From NCBI RefSeq assembly GCF_025562455.1, contig NZ_JAHPRO010000009.1, positions 62,001 through 126,000 of the forward strand: a stretch of DNA of 64,000 nucleotides. Reading direction: 5' to 3'. The stretch is from Acinetobacter sp. WU_MDCI_Axc73. Its GTDB lineage: Bacteria; Pseudomonadota; Gammaproteobacteria; Pseudomonadales; Moraxellaceae. Each line of letters begins with the position of its first letter. The first letter of the stretch is position 1. The position numbers were made by a program, and so were the translations under genes. The notes beneath the pieces were generated by a model. The model saw nothing but the letters and a program-made list of their open reading frames with translations, did not search any database and was not told where the DNA came from. Shown here one piece after another: positions 17,628 to 26,385 of this stretch.

Positions 17628-17894
17628 TTAGCGTCTAATTCGATCCTCTTCATTTACAGTTCGAATGGGCTGCTGATAGTTTTGTTGATATTCCAAACGT
17701 TCGGTCTTTTTGGGGATGACAAGCCACAAAATTAGATAAACTAAAATACCAGGGAAAGCAGCACTCATCACGGAAATCAGGACGAAAATAATGCGTAATA
17801 AATTTGCATTCCAACCAAAACGTTCAGCAATACCGCCCATGACACCGGCGATCATATTCTGTCGGTTAGAACGATATAAACCAGTATTGGTCAT
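17628..17894 (-). CDS. PspC-domain protein
   Basis: A compact 88-residue protein almost wholly made of a PspC domain: an N-terminal G-L-Y-R-S-N-R-Q-N-M-I-A-G-V-M-G-G-I-A-E segment, then F-G-W-N-A-N-L-L-R-I and one long membrane span (about residues 40-65) ending in I-P-K-K-T-E-R. PspC proteins sense inner-membrane stress, classically with PspA and PspB, which are not nearby. The start has AAGGAGAT at ideal spacing. A hairpin lies in its 5' leader. Confidence 0.88.
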   Translation of the reverse strand: MTNTGLYRSNRQNMIAGVMGGIAERFGWNANLLRIIFVLISVMSAAFPGILVYLILWLVIPKKTERLEYQQNYQQPIRTVNEEDRIRR

Positions 17895-17922
17895 TCAGAA
17901 GATCTCCTTAGATAAACATACA

Positions 17923-17952
17923 TACATTCCCAATTTAAATTTTGGGGATGTA
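17923..17952 (-). promoter_or_regulatory. hairpin in the pspC leader
   Basis: TACATTCCCAA and TTGGGGATGTA pair over 11 bp with one G-U, around an 8-nt AT loop, 29 bp upstream of the pspC ATG. It could be an operator dyad or a leader hairpin. The rest of 17953-18234 is AT-rich and holds no gene I can support. Confidence 0.4.
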
Positions 17953-18234
17953 TTTTATAACATGGGGAAGATCTCAGCGCTTTAAAGGTATATAGACTAA
18001 AAAATCGTTATTTTATGTAAGCAAAATCACTGATTAAAAGATTAAATAGATAAACTTGCACCAATTTCACGCAGAAATTGAATTTTTACACAATATCAAT
18101 CTCTCAGTGTGATATCCAAAACATAATCATGGTTTTAAATTTGTGATATGGCGTTATTCCCCTAAAAATAGAGGAAAACGGTAAAGATACTCATCTAAGT
18201 ATTATCCAAAAACTCTTCGGTAAGGTTTACGTTG

Positions 18235-18870
18235 ATGCAAACACGATTGCTATGGGTGTTGTTATTCAGTCTCGGATTATCAGCATGTGATCAACATCAT
18301 TCTCAGCCTGATATTGCATCAAGCGATCCTGTAGCAGCGTCATCCGTTGCAGAAAATTCCCCTCATGATGACGAAGATCAGGGCAATAAATTGGTTGATG
18401 TCGCTGGTCAGGCAAGATTACCAGTTCAAACAGCGCCTCATCATCAAAAGTCTACACTCTTGTCTCCAGAGGCATTGGAATATACTGGACGTTATCATGT
18501 TCATATTCCTTGTTCTGATCCAGTTGCGCTTTGTAAAGAGCCTGAAGGACAGATTGATTATGTTATTAGCTTATTGCAGGATGGAACGGCTTACCGTCAG
18601 AGGATTAGTACAGGGCGAATCATGATCGATGAGAGACAAAACACAAAAATCTCTCAACCCGATGCTTGGACAATGGATAGCGGACAGAAGGAAATTAGTA
18701 TCAGTGTCTTTGATGGAGGAAATCTTTATTTTAAAATCGTCGATTCTAAGCATATAAAAATCGATCTGGATAAAATTAAAAATACAAATAATGGCGAAAA
18801 TCGTAAAAATTTGGGTGAGAGCTTCGTTTTACCTCAGAAAAGCCGTATTCTGACTAAGCTTCCTGATTAA
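18235..18870 (+). CDS. putative lipoprotein with an NlpE-like domain
   Basis: The 211-residue product (ATG at 18235; a TTG one codon earlier is less likely) has a lipobox L-S-A-C at about Cys19 and a low-complexity acidic linker (about 20-75). Then comes Y-T-G-R-Y-H-V-H-I-P-C-S-D-P-V-A-L-C-K-E, followed by V-I-S-L-L-Q-D-G-T-A-Y. That order (Y-x-G-x-x-P-C-x-x-C, then a strand with D-G-T-Y) resembles NlpE N-terminal domains. Those outer-membrane lipoproteins signal surface attachment and copper stress in enterobacteria. The two cysteines are further apart here, so the call is tentative. Confidence 0.6.
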   Translation: MQTRLLWVLLFSLGLSACDQHHSQPDIASSDPVAASSVAENSPHDDEDQGNKLVDVAGQARLPVQTAPHHQKSTLLSPEALEYTGRYHVHIPCSDPVALCKEPEGQIDYVISLLQDGTAYRQRISTGRIMIDERQNTKISQPDAWTMDSGQKEISISVFDGGNLYFKIVDSKHIKIDLDKIKNTNNGENRKNLGESFVLPQKSRILTKLPD

Positions 18871-18886
18871 ATTGAAATAGAAAAGC

Positions 18887-18916
18887 AAAAAAGGATGCCA
18901 TAGAGGCATCCTTTTT
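18887..18916. terminator. bidirectional intrinsic terminator
   Basis: AAAAAGGATGCC and GGCATCCTTTTT form a perfect 12-bp stem with a 5-nt loop, between the convergent genes ending at 18870 and 18940. A- and T-runs flank both sides. Confidence 0.88.
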
Positions 18917-18939
18917 GATCACTTGAGTTTTAACGAGAC

Positions 18940-20763
18940 TTAGTAGTCAAAACTAAAATGTTCTGGTGCTAATGATGTCAATGCACGAGATGGTGTAACC
19001 ATCGATTCAGCATGACCTTGTGCACGTGGTAATAAACGATCAAAGTAGAAATCTGCAACTTTGATTTTTGCTTTATAGAACTCAGGTGTTTCTTTACCAT
19101 CTCCTGCTTCTAGTTTCTCAGATGCAATCACAGCTTGTTGTGCCCAGAAGTAAGCCATCATGGCATAACCTGAGAACATCAAGTAATCCACTGATGCAGA
19201 AGATACGATATCACGATCTTTACGTGCAGCCAGCATGATACGAACGGTTAAGGTATTCCATTGCGCACAGATTTTGGTTAGATCCCATGCAAAGCGACGC
19301 AAGTATTTGTTACGTGCATGACGACCACAGAATTTCAAAATTTCAGCAGTATAGTCACGAACAACTTTACCTTTAGAAGATAACAGTACTTTACGACCAA
19401 TCAAATCGAGCGCCTGTACACCTGTTGTACCTTCATAAAGTGTTGAAATACGTGCATCACGAGCAATCTGTTCCATGCCCCATTCGCGAATATAACCGTG
19501 ACCACCGTAGACTTGCATACCATGATTCGCAGCTTCCAAACCAAGCTCAGTTAAGAAACCTTTTAGAATCGGAGTAAAGAAGCCTAGTTTATCGTCATAG
19601 TCTTCAAATTTAGCTTGGTCACCTGTAATTAATGCATCAGTCATTTTATCTGCAAGCTGTGCTGCATGATAAATCATTGAACGACCACCTTCCGCGATTG
19701 CCTTTTGAGTCAGCAACATACGACGTACATCAGCATGATGAATGATTGCATCAGCGACTTTATCTGGATCTTTTTTACCAGAAAGGGCACGCATCGACAT
19801 ACGATCTTTTGCATACGGTAATGCGCCTTGGAAAGACAGTTCAGCATGTGCGATACCCTGAACTGCTGTTCCAATACGAGCTGTATTCATAAAGGTAAAC
19901 ATCGCATGCAGACCTTTATTGATTTCACCAATTAGATAACCGGTTGCTCCGTCAAAATTAAGCACCGCTGTTGCAGAAGCTTTAATTCCCATTTTGTGTT
20001 CAATTGATCCACAAACAACACCGTTACGCTCACCTACACCGCCATCCGCAGTAGGGAGGAATTTAGGTACGATAAATAATGAAATACCACGTGTACCCGC
20101 AGGTGCATCTGGAAGACGAGCCAATACGATATGAATGATATTATCAGTTAAGTCATGCTCACCAGCAGAGATAAAGATTTTAGTGCCAGAGATCTTATAT
20201 GAGCCGTCTGCCTGTGGCTCTGCTTTAGCTTTAACTTGCCCTAAATCTGTACCACATTGAGGTTCAGTTAAACACATGGTTCCAGACCAAGTCCCTTCAA
20301 CCAGTTTTGGCATGTAAGTCGCTTTTTGCTCATCGGTACCAAACTGCATGATGGTGTTCATACAGCCCATGCTTAGACCTGGATACATGGTAAATGACCA
20401 GTTTGCCGTTCCCATCATTTCAGATTTGATGAGATTTAATGACATGGGTAAGCCTTGACCACCAAATTCTTCTGGGTAAGACAGACCTTGCCAGCCACCT
20501 TGTACGAACTGGTCGTAAGCTTCTTTAAAACCTTTTGGCGTTTTCACTTCACCATTGTCAAAATGACAGCCTTCTTCATCACCACTTTGATTAAGTGGAG
20601 AAAGTACATTTTCACAGTAGTCGGCTGCGCCTTCTAAAATCATATCTACTGTATCTGCATCGGCATTTTCACCGTTAGATAAAGTTTTATAGTGAGAAGC
20701 ATAATCAAATACTTCATTCATTAAGAAGCGAATGTCACGGAGCGGGGCTTTATACGCTGGCAT
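18940..20763 (-). CDS. acyl-CoA dehydrogenase (about 600-residue class)
   Basis: The 607-residue product oxidises an acyl-CoA to the 2-enoyl-CoA with FAD. It belongs to the long class with an extra C-terminal domain, as in DmdC-like and medium/long-chain fatty-acid enzymes. Visible marks are M-C-L-T-E-P-Q-C-G-T-D-L-G (about 165-177, substrate/FAD loop), G-T-K-I-F-I-S-A-G-E-H, Q-V-Y-G-G-H-G-Y-I-R-E, and the catalytic-base region L-Y-E-G-T-T-G-V-Q-A-L-D near residue 440. An electron-transfer flavoprotein would be the acceptor. Regulation is not evident; the substrate chain length cannot be read from sequence. Confidence 0.93.
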   Translation of the reverse strand: MPAYKAPLRDIRFLMNEVFDYASHYKTLSNGENADADTVDMILEGAADYCENVLSPLNQSGDEEGCHFDNGEVKTPKGFKEAYDQFVQGGWQGLSYPEEFGGQGLPMSLNLIKSEMMGTANWSFTMYPGLSMGCMNTIMQFGTDEQKATYMPKLVEGTWSGTMCLTEPQCGTDLGQVKAKAEPQADGSYKISGTKIFISAGEHDLTDNIIHIVLARLPDAPAGTRGISLFIVPKFLPTADGGVGERNGVVCGSIEHKMGIKASATAVLNFDGATGYLIGEINKGLHAMFTFMNTARIGTAVQGIAHAELSFQGALPYAKDRMSMRALSGKKDPDKVADAIIHHADVRRMLLTQKAIAEGGRSMIYHAAQLADKMTDALITGDQAKFEDYDDKLGFFTPILKGFLTELGLEAANHGMQVYGGHGYIREWGMEQIARDARISTLYEGTTGVQALDLIGRKVLLSSKGKVVRDYTAEILKFCGRHARNKYLRRFAWDLTKICAQWNTLTVRIMLAARKDRDIVSSASVDYLMFSGYAMMAYFWAQQAVIASEKLEAGDGKETPEFYKAKIKVADFYFDRLLPRAQGHAESMVTPSRALTSLAPEHFSFDY

Positions 20764-21002
20764 AGTCTTTAATCCTAAATTTAGAAATAGTTCTGGATTA
20801 TCTGTATCGATACGAAGGATTATTCCTATTCATCTTTAAAAATACATTGATACTCGGTTATGAAAAAAATGTCAGAAAAGCTAATTTTGTAAATTCAGCC
20901 TAGAGCAAACTCACCATTTTCTGCTAAAGTTTAGAAGTATTGTTTTGATCTAAAAACAAACATATTAAACTCGCGATAATAACTATATTAAAGGTGTAAA
21001 GC

Positions 21003-21282
21003 CTGAAGGTACGTTTAAAATATTTAACTTATTGTTTACTTGGTTTACGTCCTTGTGGTTGTACCCAGTATGTCATTAAAACCAATTCATTGACTCAAGA
21101 TATTAGTAAGCTCGTTCAATGACACCTTTGTCCACAAGCCGACTGGGATTCAAATCTCTAAAATCTTAGGTCAGACCTTTGCGTATGCGTATCGATATAA
21201 ACTGACTAAACAATCTTTGAATGAATTGACTTGGCAGTATTTGAAATATATTGATTATCAATTATTTGAACAAGTCTATTGA
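21003..21282 (+). pseudogene. decayed small lipoprotein gene (lost start, one frameshift)
   Basis: This fills most of a 600-bp gap between the acyl-CoA dehydrogenase and aroE. AAGG at 20991-20994 has perfect spacing to CTG at 21003, as if an ATG had mutated. The frame then reads LKVRLKYLTYCLLGL, like a lipoprotein signal with C-G-C, until TGA near 21119. Removing one base near 21117 puts the reading into the adjacent frame, which continues as protein-like sequence (K-P-T-G-I-Q-I-S-K-I-L-G-Q-T-F) to TGA at 21280-21282, just before a terminator-like hairpin. I do not recognise the family. A sequencing or assembly error could explain the frameshift but not the CTG. Confidence 0.4.
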
Positions 21283-21309
21283 ATGAAAAGGTCAATAACA
21301 TTGAGTCGA

Positions 21310-21339
21310 GAAGCTACAGAAAGTTTTGACTGTAGCTTC
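21310..21339 (+). terminator. intrinsic terminator
   Basis: GAAGCTACAG and CTGTAGCTTC form a perfect 10-bp stem with a 10-nt loop, followed on the plus strand by a T-rich stretch. It fits the decayed gene upstream and may also stop aroE from the other side. Confidence 0.65.
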
Positions 21340-21360
21340 TTATTTACTGTTATTTTTTAT

Positions 21361-22149
21361 TTATAGAAATTCTCTGATTTCAGGTTTAACACCATGCCAA
21401 ATGGCAAAAGCTTCTACAGCTTGACCGACGAGCATACCAAAACCTTCAGCCGTTGGCACACCAAGAGCTTTCGCTTGGTCAATAAAGGTGGAAGGCTTGC
21501 CATATGCCATTTCATAAGCATGATCAAATTGAAGCTCTGGCGGCAACACTAATGCCTCGCCACTGAGGCTGGCGGATGTCGCATTGATGACCAAATCATA
21601 TTCACCTGAGAGTTTTGAAAGCTCCATCATATTCAGTTGAGCTTCTGGAACAAAAGATTCAAGATCACTGATTAATTGTTCTACACGGTTAAGTGTACGA
21701 TTGGCGATCGTGATCTGATTTGCTCCTGCTTTAACCAATGGATAAATCACGCCTCGCGTCGCTCCACCAGCACCAAGAATTAAAATGCGAGTATTTTTGA
21801 GTGACCAATTCAACGCTAAAATGGCATCGACGAGACCTTGTCCATCAGTATTGTCGCCCCATAATTGTCCGTCTTTTTTCCATAAGGTATTGACTGCTCT
21901 AGCAATTTGCGCGCGCTCTGTAACAACGTCACACATTGCATAAGCTTGTTCTTTAAAAGGTACAGTCACATTCATCCCAGAACCGCCCTGTGCAAAGAAC
22001 TCAATCACATTTTTTTCAAAACCATCTAAAGGTGCCAGACGCTTTTGATAATTGAGCTTAATCCCTAACTTTTCAGCAAAAGCATAATGTAACTCTGGAG
22101 AACGGGATTGTTCAATCGGATTGCCAATTACCGCAAATTGTCCTGTCAT
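21361..22149 (-). CDS. aroE: shikimate dehydrogenase
   Basis: NADPH-dependent reduction of 3-dehydroshikimate to shikimate, the fourth step of chorismate synthesis. The 262-residue product has the N-terminal substrate site F-A-V-I-G-N-P-I-E-Q-S-R-S-P near residues 5-18, with its S-x-S pair. The conserved N-V-T-V-P-F-K (about 59-65) holds the catalytic lysine. D-N-T-D-G-Q-G-L (about 98-105), the cofactor loop G-A-G-G-A-T-R-G and the A-N-R-T basic patch follow. Start and length are normal for AroE. It is a single gene, convergent with the decayed lipoprotein gene. Confidence 0.96.
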   Translation of the reverse strand: MTGQFAVIGNPIEQSRSPELHYAFAEKLGIKLNYQKRLAPLDGFEKNVIEFFAQGGSGMNVTVPFKEQAYAMCDVVTERAQIARAVNTLWKKDGQLWGDNTDGQGLVDAILALNWSLKNTRILILGAGGATRGVIYPLVKAGANQITIANRTLNRVEQLISDLESFVPEAQLNMMELSKLSGEYDLVINATSASLSGEALVLPPELQFDHAYEMAYGKPSTFIDQAKALGVPTAEGFGMLVGQAVEAFAIWHGVKPEIREFL

Positions 22150-22399
22150 TGCGAAGATCCATCACTATCAAAAATGGCATCACTATACGCTAAAAATGGC
22201 CGCAGAATAAACGAGGTTTCAGCGATACTGTTAAAAGACCTTTATGCATGCATTTGTAGTTTTATGATGTGTTTATGTTGCGAGTAATTGCCTAATTTTT
22301 TTGATCTGATCAAAATGTATTCGCTAGTCTGATATTTCTTCTTATAAATAATATCGCTTAATAATTTAAGTTGTGACACAACAAAAATGGAGAACAATA

Positions 22400-23839
22400 A
22401 TGACATCAAATTTCAACCCGCTAGATCTTCTGGCGGAGAGAGTGACGCCGTTGGTGGTTGACCATAGTCAGCTTGAAATCGATATCGATAAAAAGGCCTC
22501 ATTACTTAAACAGTTCTATCCGATTATGGTGGCGCTGTTCCATAAGTTTCCTGATCGATTAAATAGTATCTTACATGGCAGTCAGGCACCACTACAGGAG
22601 TTACTGGGAAATCATCAAGGTGTATTGAATGAAATCTTGGATGGATTTTCAAAACATCATAGTTTACAGCCTGCAACGATCGAATCTCTTTTTAGTCACG
22701 CAATTCCACTCAGTGCCAGAGCATTAAAAGAGGAGGTGGGTGAGGGAAATATTGTTTCTTATATCGGATCTTATTTACCTCAAATTGCAAGTCAGCTTCC
22801 TGCTTGGGCGGCTCCCATTTTATCGGGTTTAGGATTAGGGAGTTTATTCCATACAACCCCTACACCTCAGTCATTAAAAGCAACTCCAGCAGATACTGGC
22901 GGCGGATTTAAGAAGTTCCTGCCGTGGCTAGCTTTAATTATTCTTGCCTTATTACTTTTATTCTTCTGGCGTTCCTGCCAAAAACAGACACCTGCACCGA
23001 ATAACGTCACAGAGACGACTGCAAGTTCTGAAGTCGCGCCAACAGCGGCTGCCAAGTCTCCTGCATCCTTAACCTTGACTTCTGGTACTGGAAATCAGGT
23101 TTTAGGTTGTCAGTCTAATGTCGGTGATGCTGGGCTGGGTTCAATGCTACATTCTGCCTTGGCCAAAGTCTTTGGTGCAGGCACTCAGTGTAATATTGCA
23201 ACAGATGCCGCTTATGCGACGCAATTACCCGCACAAGATAAACTAGAAAGTATTTTAAACTTGGTCAAAACTGTTCCAAACGCAAGTATTGAATGGGTCG
23301 GCGATCAACTCACTGTGAATGCACCCGATGCAGCAGCCTTAAAAGGTTTGCTTGATCAGATTAAGGCAATGGCTCCTGAGCTAAATGTGATGGCGGCTGC
23401 TCCTTTAAATGTTGAACAGTCTGTGAATCATAGTATTGATGCGAGTACACAGGCATTGTCAGGACTCAATGAGTCTTCAACGCCTCAACAGATTGTCCAC
23501 GCATTAAATATGCAAATTATTAATTTTGCCAGTGGTTCCGCTGCTATTCCAGATGCCAATAAAGCTGTGCTTGATCGGGCTGCAACGTTATTGCAAAAGG
23601 TGCCTAATCTTGCCTTAAATGTAGAAGGTTATACCGACTCAACTGGTAATGCTGAGACCAATAAAGCCCTTTCACATCAACGTGCGCAAGCAGTTGTCGA
23701 TTATCTAACTGGAAAAGGCGTAAGTAGTTCGAGCTTAAAAGCGGTGGGCTATGGTTCTGAACATCCGGTGGCAGATAACGAAACTGAGCAAGGTAAATTC
23801 CGTAACCGTCGGATTGAGTTTAAGTTGGCAGGTTCTTGA
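22400..23839 (+). CDS. OmpA-domain envelope protein with internal membrane segment
   Basis: From the ATG at 22400 (GGAG in front) the product has 479 residues. The N-terminal 150 are helical (L-D-L-L-A-E-R-V-T-P) and may be cytoplasmic. A single membrane span lies near 178-194 (W-L-A-L-I-I-L-A). A Ser/Ala/Thr linker is followed by a BON-like region (about 285-330: E-W-V-G-D-Q-L-T-V). The C-terminal OmpA peptidoglycan-binding domain (about 370-475) has F-A-S-G-S-A-A-I, V-E-G-Y-T-D-S-T-G and N-R-R-I-E-F. The layout recalls OmpA-type proteins that tether the inner membrane to the cell wall. Confidence 0.8.
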   Translation: MTSNFNPLDLLAERVTPLVVDHSQLEIDIDKKASLLKQFYPIMVALFHKFPDRLNSILHGSQAPLQELLGNHQGVLNEILDGFSKHHSLQPATIESLFSHAIPLSARALKEEVGEGNIVSYIGSYLPQIASQLPAWAAPILSGLGLGSLFHTTPTPQSLKATPADTGGGFKKFLPWLALIILALLLLFFWRSCQKQTPAPNNVTETTASSEVAPTAAAKSPASLTLTSGTGNQVLGCQSNVGDAGLGSMLHSALAKVFGAGTQCNIATDAAYATQLPAQDKLESILNLVKTVPNASIEWVGDQLTVNAPDAAALKGLLDQIKAMAPELNVMAAAPLNVEQSVNHSIDASTQALSGLNESSTPQQIVHALNMQIINFASGSAAIPDANKAVLDRAATLLQKVPNLALNVEGYTDSTGNAETNKALSHQRAQAVVDYLTGKGVSSSSLKAVGYGSEHPVADNETEQGKFRNRRIEFKLAGS

Positions 23840-23866
23840 TTTAAGTAATATCATTTAAATATCTAT

Positions 23867-23895
23867 AAAAAGTCGTCTGAATCAGGCGACTTTTT
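23867..23895 (+). terminator. intrinsic terminator
   Basis: A stem of about 13 bp (AAAAAGTCG / CGACTTTTT extended inward with one G-U) closes a small apex and ends in T-rich sequence, 27 bp after the OmpA-domain gene. Confidence 0.85.
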
Positions 23896-24003
23896 ATTTT
23901 GTTGATGCTTTGAATTTTGTACGTTTAGTGACTGTAATTTAAAAACCACGAGATGTGTGAAATTTGACAGGGGGATATATCGAACTTTTGATCTTATCTA
24001 TTA

Positions 24004-24210
24004 TTATGGATTACAAATAGATTCCAGTTCTTCAATGAAGAAAATCACAGCAGTCAAAAATAAACCTATGCCAGCAAGCACAGCCACAGAAATTGAAATA
24101 CTGTCTGAATAAATATTTTCATATTCGAAGGTAACCCCTGAGGAAATCACCAAAGTTGTAATCAGGGCGTATAAAACCAGCATACGATGTTTTTCTAAAA
24201 TGTTAGACAT
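24004..24210 (-). CDS. small two-span membrane protein of unknown function
   Basis: The 68-residue product has two hydrophobic segments (about residues 10-27 and 38-58) joined by a short acidic loop (F-E-Y-E-N-I-Y-S-D). The tail F-I-E-E-L-E-S-I-C is acidic. AAGGA stands at the right distance before the ATG, which argues for real translation. I do not recognise it. The surrounding 24211-24406 contains no other gene I can support. Confidence 0.5.
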   Translation of the reverse strand: MSNILEKHRMLVLYALITTLVISSGVTFEYENIYSDSISISVAVLAGIGLFLTAVIFFIEELESICNP

Positions 24211-24406
24211 AATATGATCCTTTCATTTTTTTCAAATTAGATCAAAACAATATGAAATCAAGATGACAAACAGTTGCTGCTTTACTGTGTTGGGGCTTTT
24301 TTCAATCATGTAATGACATGAACTTTCAAGTATTAGCAGCATAACGGATCACACCAAACATGCAAGAGATGATGTAATAATAAATACTCTCATTTGCAAG
24401 TGAATA

Positions 24407-25345
24407 TTACAGTTCTGCTAACCAATCATGAGGTTTGAGATAATAATCAGTAAGTTGCTTCTCAATGGAGTGTTCATCCCATTCGGGTCGATAAGACCAA
24501 GCAGCAAGATTAGGAAGACTTACTAAAATTGATTCAATTCGTCCACCTGTTTGTAGACCAAATAAAGTACCACGGTCATACACCAGATTGTATTCGACAT
24601 AGCGACCACGTCGATATAACTGAAATTGTCGTTGTGCTTCGGTATAAGGTTGTTCACGATGTTTTTCAAAAATTGGAAGAATGGCATCGAGATAACCATT
24701 GCCCACAGCTTTAATGTAGTTAAAACAAGTGTCAAAATCCCACTGATTTAAGTCATCAAAAAATAAACCTCCTATACCTCGTTGTTCATCCCGATGTTTC
24801 AAATAAAAATAATCATCACACCATTTTTTATGTTCAGCATAAATATGCTCGCCAAAAGGCTGACACAAATCAAAAGCAGTTTGATGCCAATGTTTGATAT
24901 CTTGGTTGTCTGGATAAAAAGGCGTTAAATCAAAACCGCCGCCAAACCACCAGATGGGTTCCTGACCTTCGGGTTCTGCAACAAATAAGCGAACGTTGGC
25001 GTGTGAAGTTGGAATATTTGGGTTCTTGGGATGGATCACTAATGACATGCCTAATGCCTGTGCTTTAGCTCCTGCTATATTGGGATGGCGCTGTGTCGCA
25101 GAAGCAGGAAGTTGGCGTATGTCAATGTGAGAAAACATGACACCACCTTTTTCAATCACTTCTCCGTCTTGGAGAACGCGTGAGCGTCCACCACCACCTT
25201 CCGCACGTTGCCAATCATCAATGACGAATTGAGCAGTTCCACCGCCTTTTTGTTCTTGTTGTTCCAAGGCAGCACAAATTCGTGCCTGTAGGTCGAGTAA
25301 AAATTCACGTACCCGTAGAATATCAGCCGAAGTTGGATGCTGCAT
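24407..25345 (-). CDS. hemF: oxygen-dependent coproporphyrinogen III oxidase
   Basis: Converts coproporphyrinogen III to protoporphyrinogen IX with O2 in haem synthesis. The ATG at 25345 preceded by GAGG gives 312 residues, the usual length. Family blocks are complete: [12 protein letters not shown] near residue 130, [13 protein letters not shown] near 172, G-G-L-F-F-D-D-L, and [13 protein letters not shown] near 260. It is followed by no partner and lies downstream of ribA on the same strand, separated by ribA's terminator, so it is probably transcribed alone. Confidence 0.96.
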   Translation of the reverse strand: MQHPTSADILRVREFLLDLQARICAALEQQEQKGGGTAQFVIDDWQRAEGGGGRSRVLQDGEVIEKGGVMFSHIDIRQLPASATQRHPNIAGAKAQALGMSLVIHPKNPNIPTSHANVRLFVAEPEGQEPIWWFGGGFDLTPFYPDNQDIKHWHQTAFDLCQPFGEHIYAEHKKWCDDYFYLKHRDEQRGIGGLFFDDLNQWDFDTCFNYIKAVGNGYLDAILPIFEKHREQPYTEAQRQFQLYRRGRYVEYNLVYDRGTLFGLQTGGRIESILVSLPNLAAWSYRPEWDEHSIEKQLTDYYLKPHDWLAEL

Positions 25346-25403
25346 GGTGACCTCAAATAATCTGACTCTCTTTAAACTAAGCATAAAGAAAGCATGAGAA
25401 TAA

Positions 25404-25444
25404 GTAAAAAAAGGATTTTATTCTGTCAATGAATAAAATCCTTT
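25404..25444 (-). terminator. intrinsic terminator after ribA
   Basis: AAAGGATTTTATTC and GAATAAAATCCTTT form a perfect 14-bp stem with a 7-nt loop. On the minus strand a run of seven T follows, 29 bp past the ribA stop. Confidence 0.9.
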
Positions 25445-25472
25445 GAAATGTAAATGTGAGAATAACGTTAAA

Positions 25473-26075
25473 TTAGAAATCATCTTTTTTATATAAATGA
25501 TCCATACGTTCGCGTTTGGTTTTTAAATAATGTTCATTAAATGGATTACGGCCAACCGTGAGTGGAACACGCTCAACTACATTGATCCCCAAATCAGTCA
25601 GGGCTTTTAACTTGAGAGGATTATTGGTGATTAATTTGACTGCTTTGACCTGCAAATGATCCAACATAATGGTACACATATCATAGTGACGTGCATCCGC
25701 AGGAAGATTCAATAAAAGATTGGCATCAACTGTGTCATGTCCCTGATCCTGTAGGGCATAAGCACGAATTTTATTGGTCAGTCCAATACCGCGACCTTCC
25801 TGACGCAAATATAAAATAACGCCTTTACCTGTACTATTAATGAGCTGCTGTGTTGCCTGCAACTGCGGGCCGCAATCACATTTCAACGATGCAAAAGCAT
25901 CGCCCGTGAGACATTCAGAATGAATACGCACCAGTACAGGTTCATTCGTGGCACTTTCTAAGCCTTTGGATAATGCGACATGCTCTTCACCCGTTTCAGG
26001 ATCTTGAAACACAGAAATATTGAAGTCACCAAACTTGGTCGGGAGTTTTGACGTTGCGACAAATTCGATAGCCAC
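25473..26075 (-). CDS. ribA: GTP cyclohydrolase II
   Basis: First enzyme of riboflavin synthesis, opening GTP to 2,5-diamino-6-ribosylamino-pyrimidinone phosphate. The 200-residue product carries the zinc cysteines in [17 protein letters not shown] (about 54-70). The catalytic/GTP block is [10 protein letters not shown] (about 92-101). The C-terminal T-N-N-P-L-K-L is also present. It is the stand-alone RibA type, with no RibB domain fused. No FMN riboswitch is visible upstream. Confidence 0.96.
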   Translation of the reverse strand: MAIEFVATSKLPTKFGDFNISVFQDPETGEEHVALSKGLESATNEPVLVRIHSECLTGDAFASLKCDCGPQLQATQQLINSTGKGVILYLRQEGRGIGLTNKIRAYALQDQGHDTVDANLLLNLPADARHYDMCTIMLDHLQVKAVKLITNNPLKLKALTDLGINVVERVPLTVGRNPFNEHYLKTKRERMDHLYKKDDF

Positions 26076-26385
26076 TAATTACATATCTCATCAGGAAAAC
26101 GGCTAAAGTATAGCGTACTGGTTATATATTGGTAGAATTGAACTGCTGAATTTATGCATAATAATTTCTTTTTTGTATAATGCACACGATAATAGTTGAT
26201 AAACAGTAAGATAATTCTGGATAATCTAGCCAACCACGCCGCAGTGAAAATTTCCATGCGACCTTGTTAGAAATGTGGCTGATTGAAGGTGACTTAAAAT
26301 TCGATAAGATCATGATGTCATTCATCATATCGAATCCCATTTACCCAGCTTAGGATTTGCCAGGCTTAAAAAGGCTTTGCCACAT
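26076..26385. other. intergenic region between divergent ribA and dxs
   Basis: This 310-bp stretch holds no gene I can support; the small minus-strand frames in it have no ribosome-binding site or protein character. TATAAT at 26175-26180 in TTTTTTGTATAATGC looks like a plus-strand -10 element and could start a dxs leader of about 200 nt. I see no riboswitch fold by eye. Confidence 0.4.

Noticed and set aside
26075..26340. Small minus-strand frames between ribA and dxs
   Set aside because: No ribosome-binding site and no protein-like composition; one overlaps the ribA start.
25473..26385. FMN riboswitch upstream of ribA
   Set aside because: None of the conserved FMN-riboswitch segments is visible in the 310-bp spacer.
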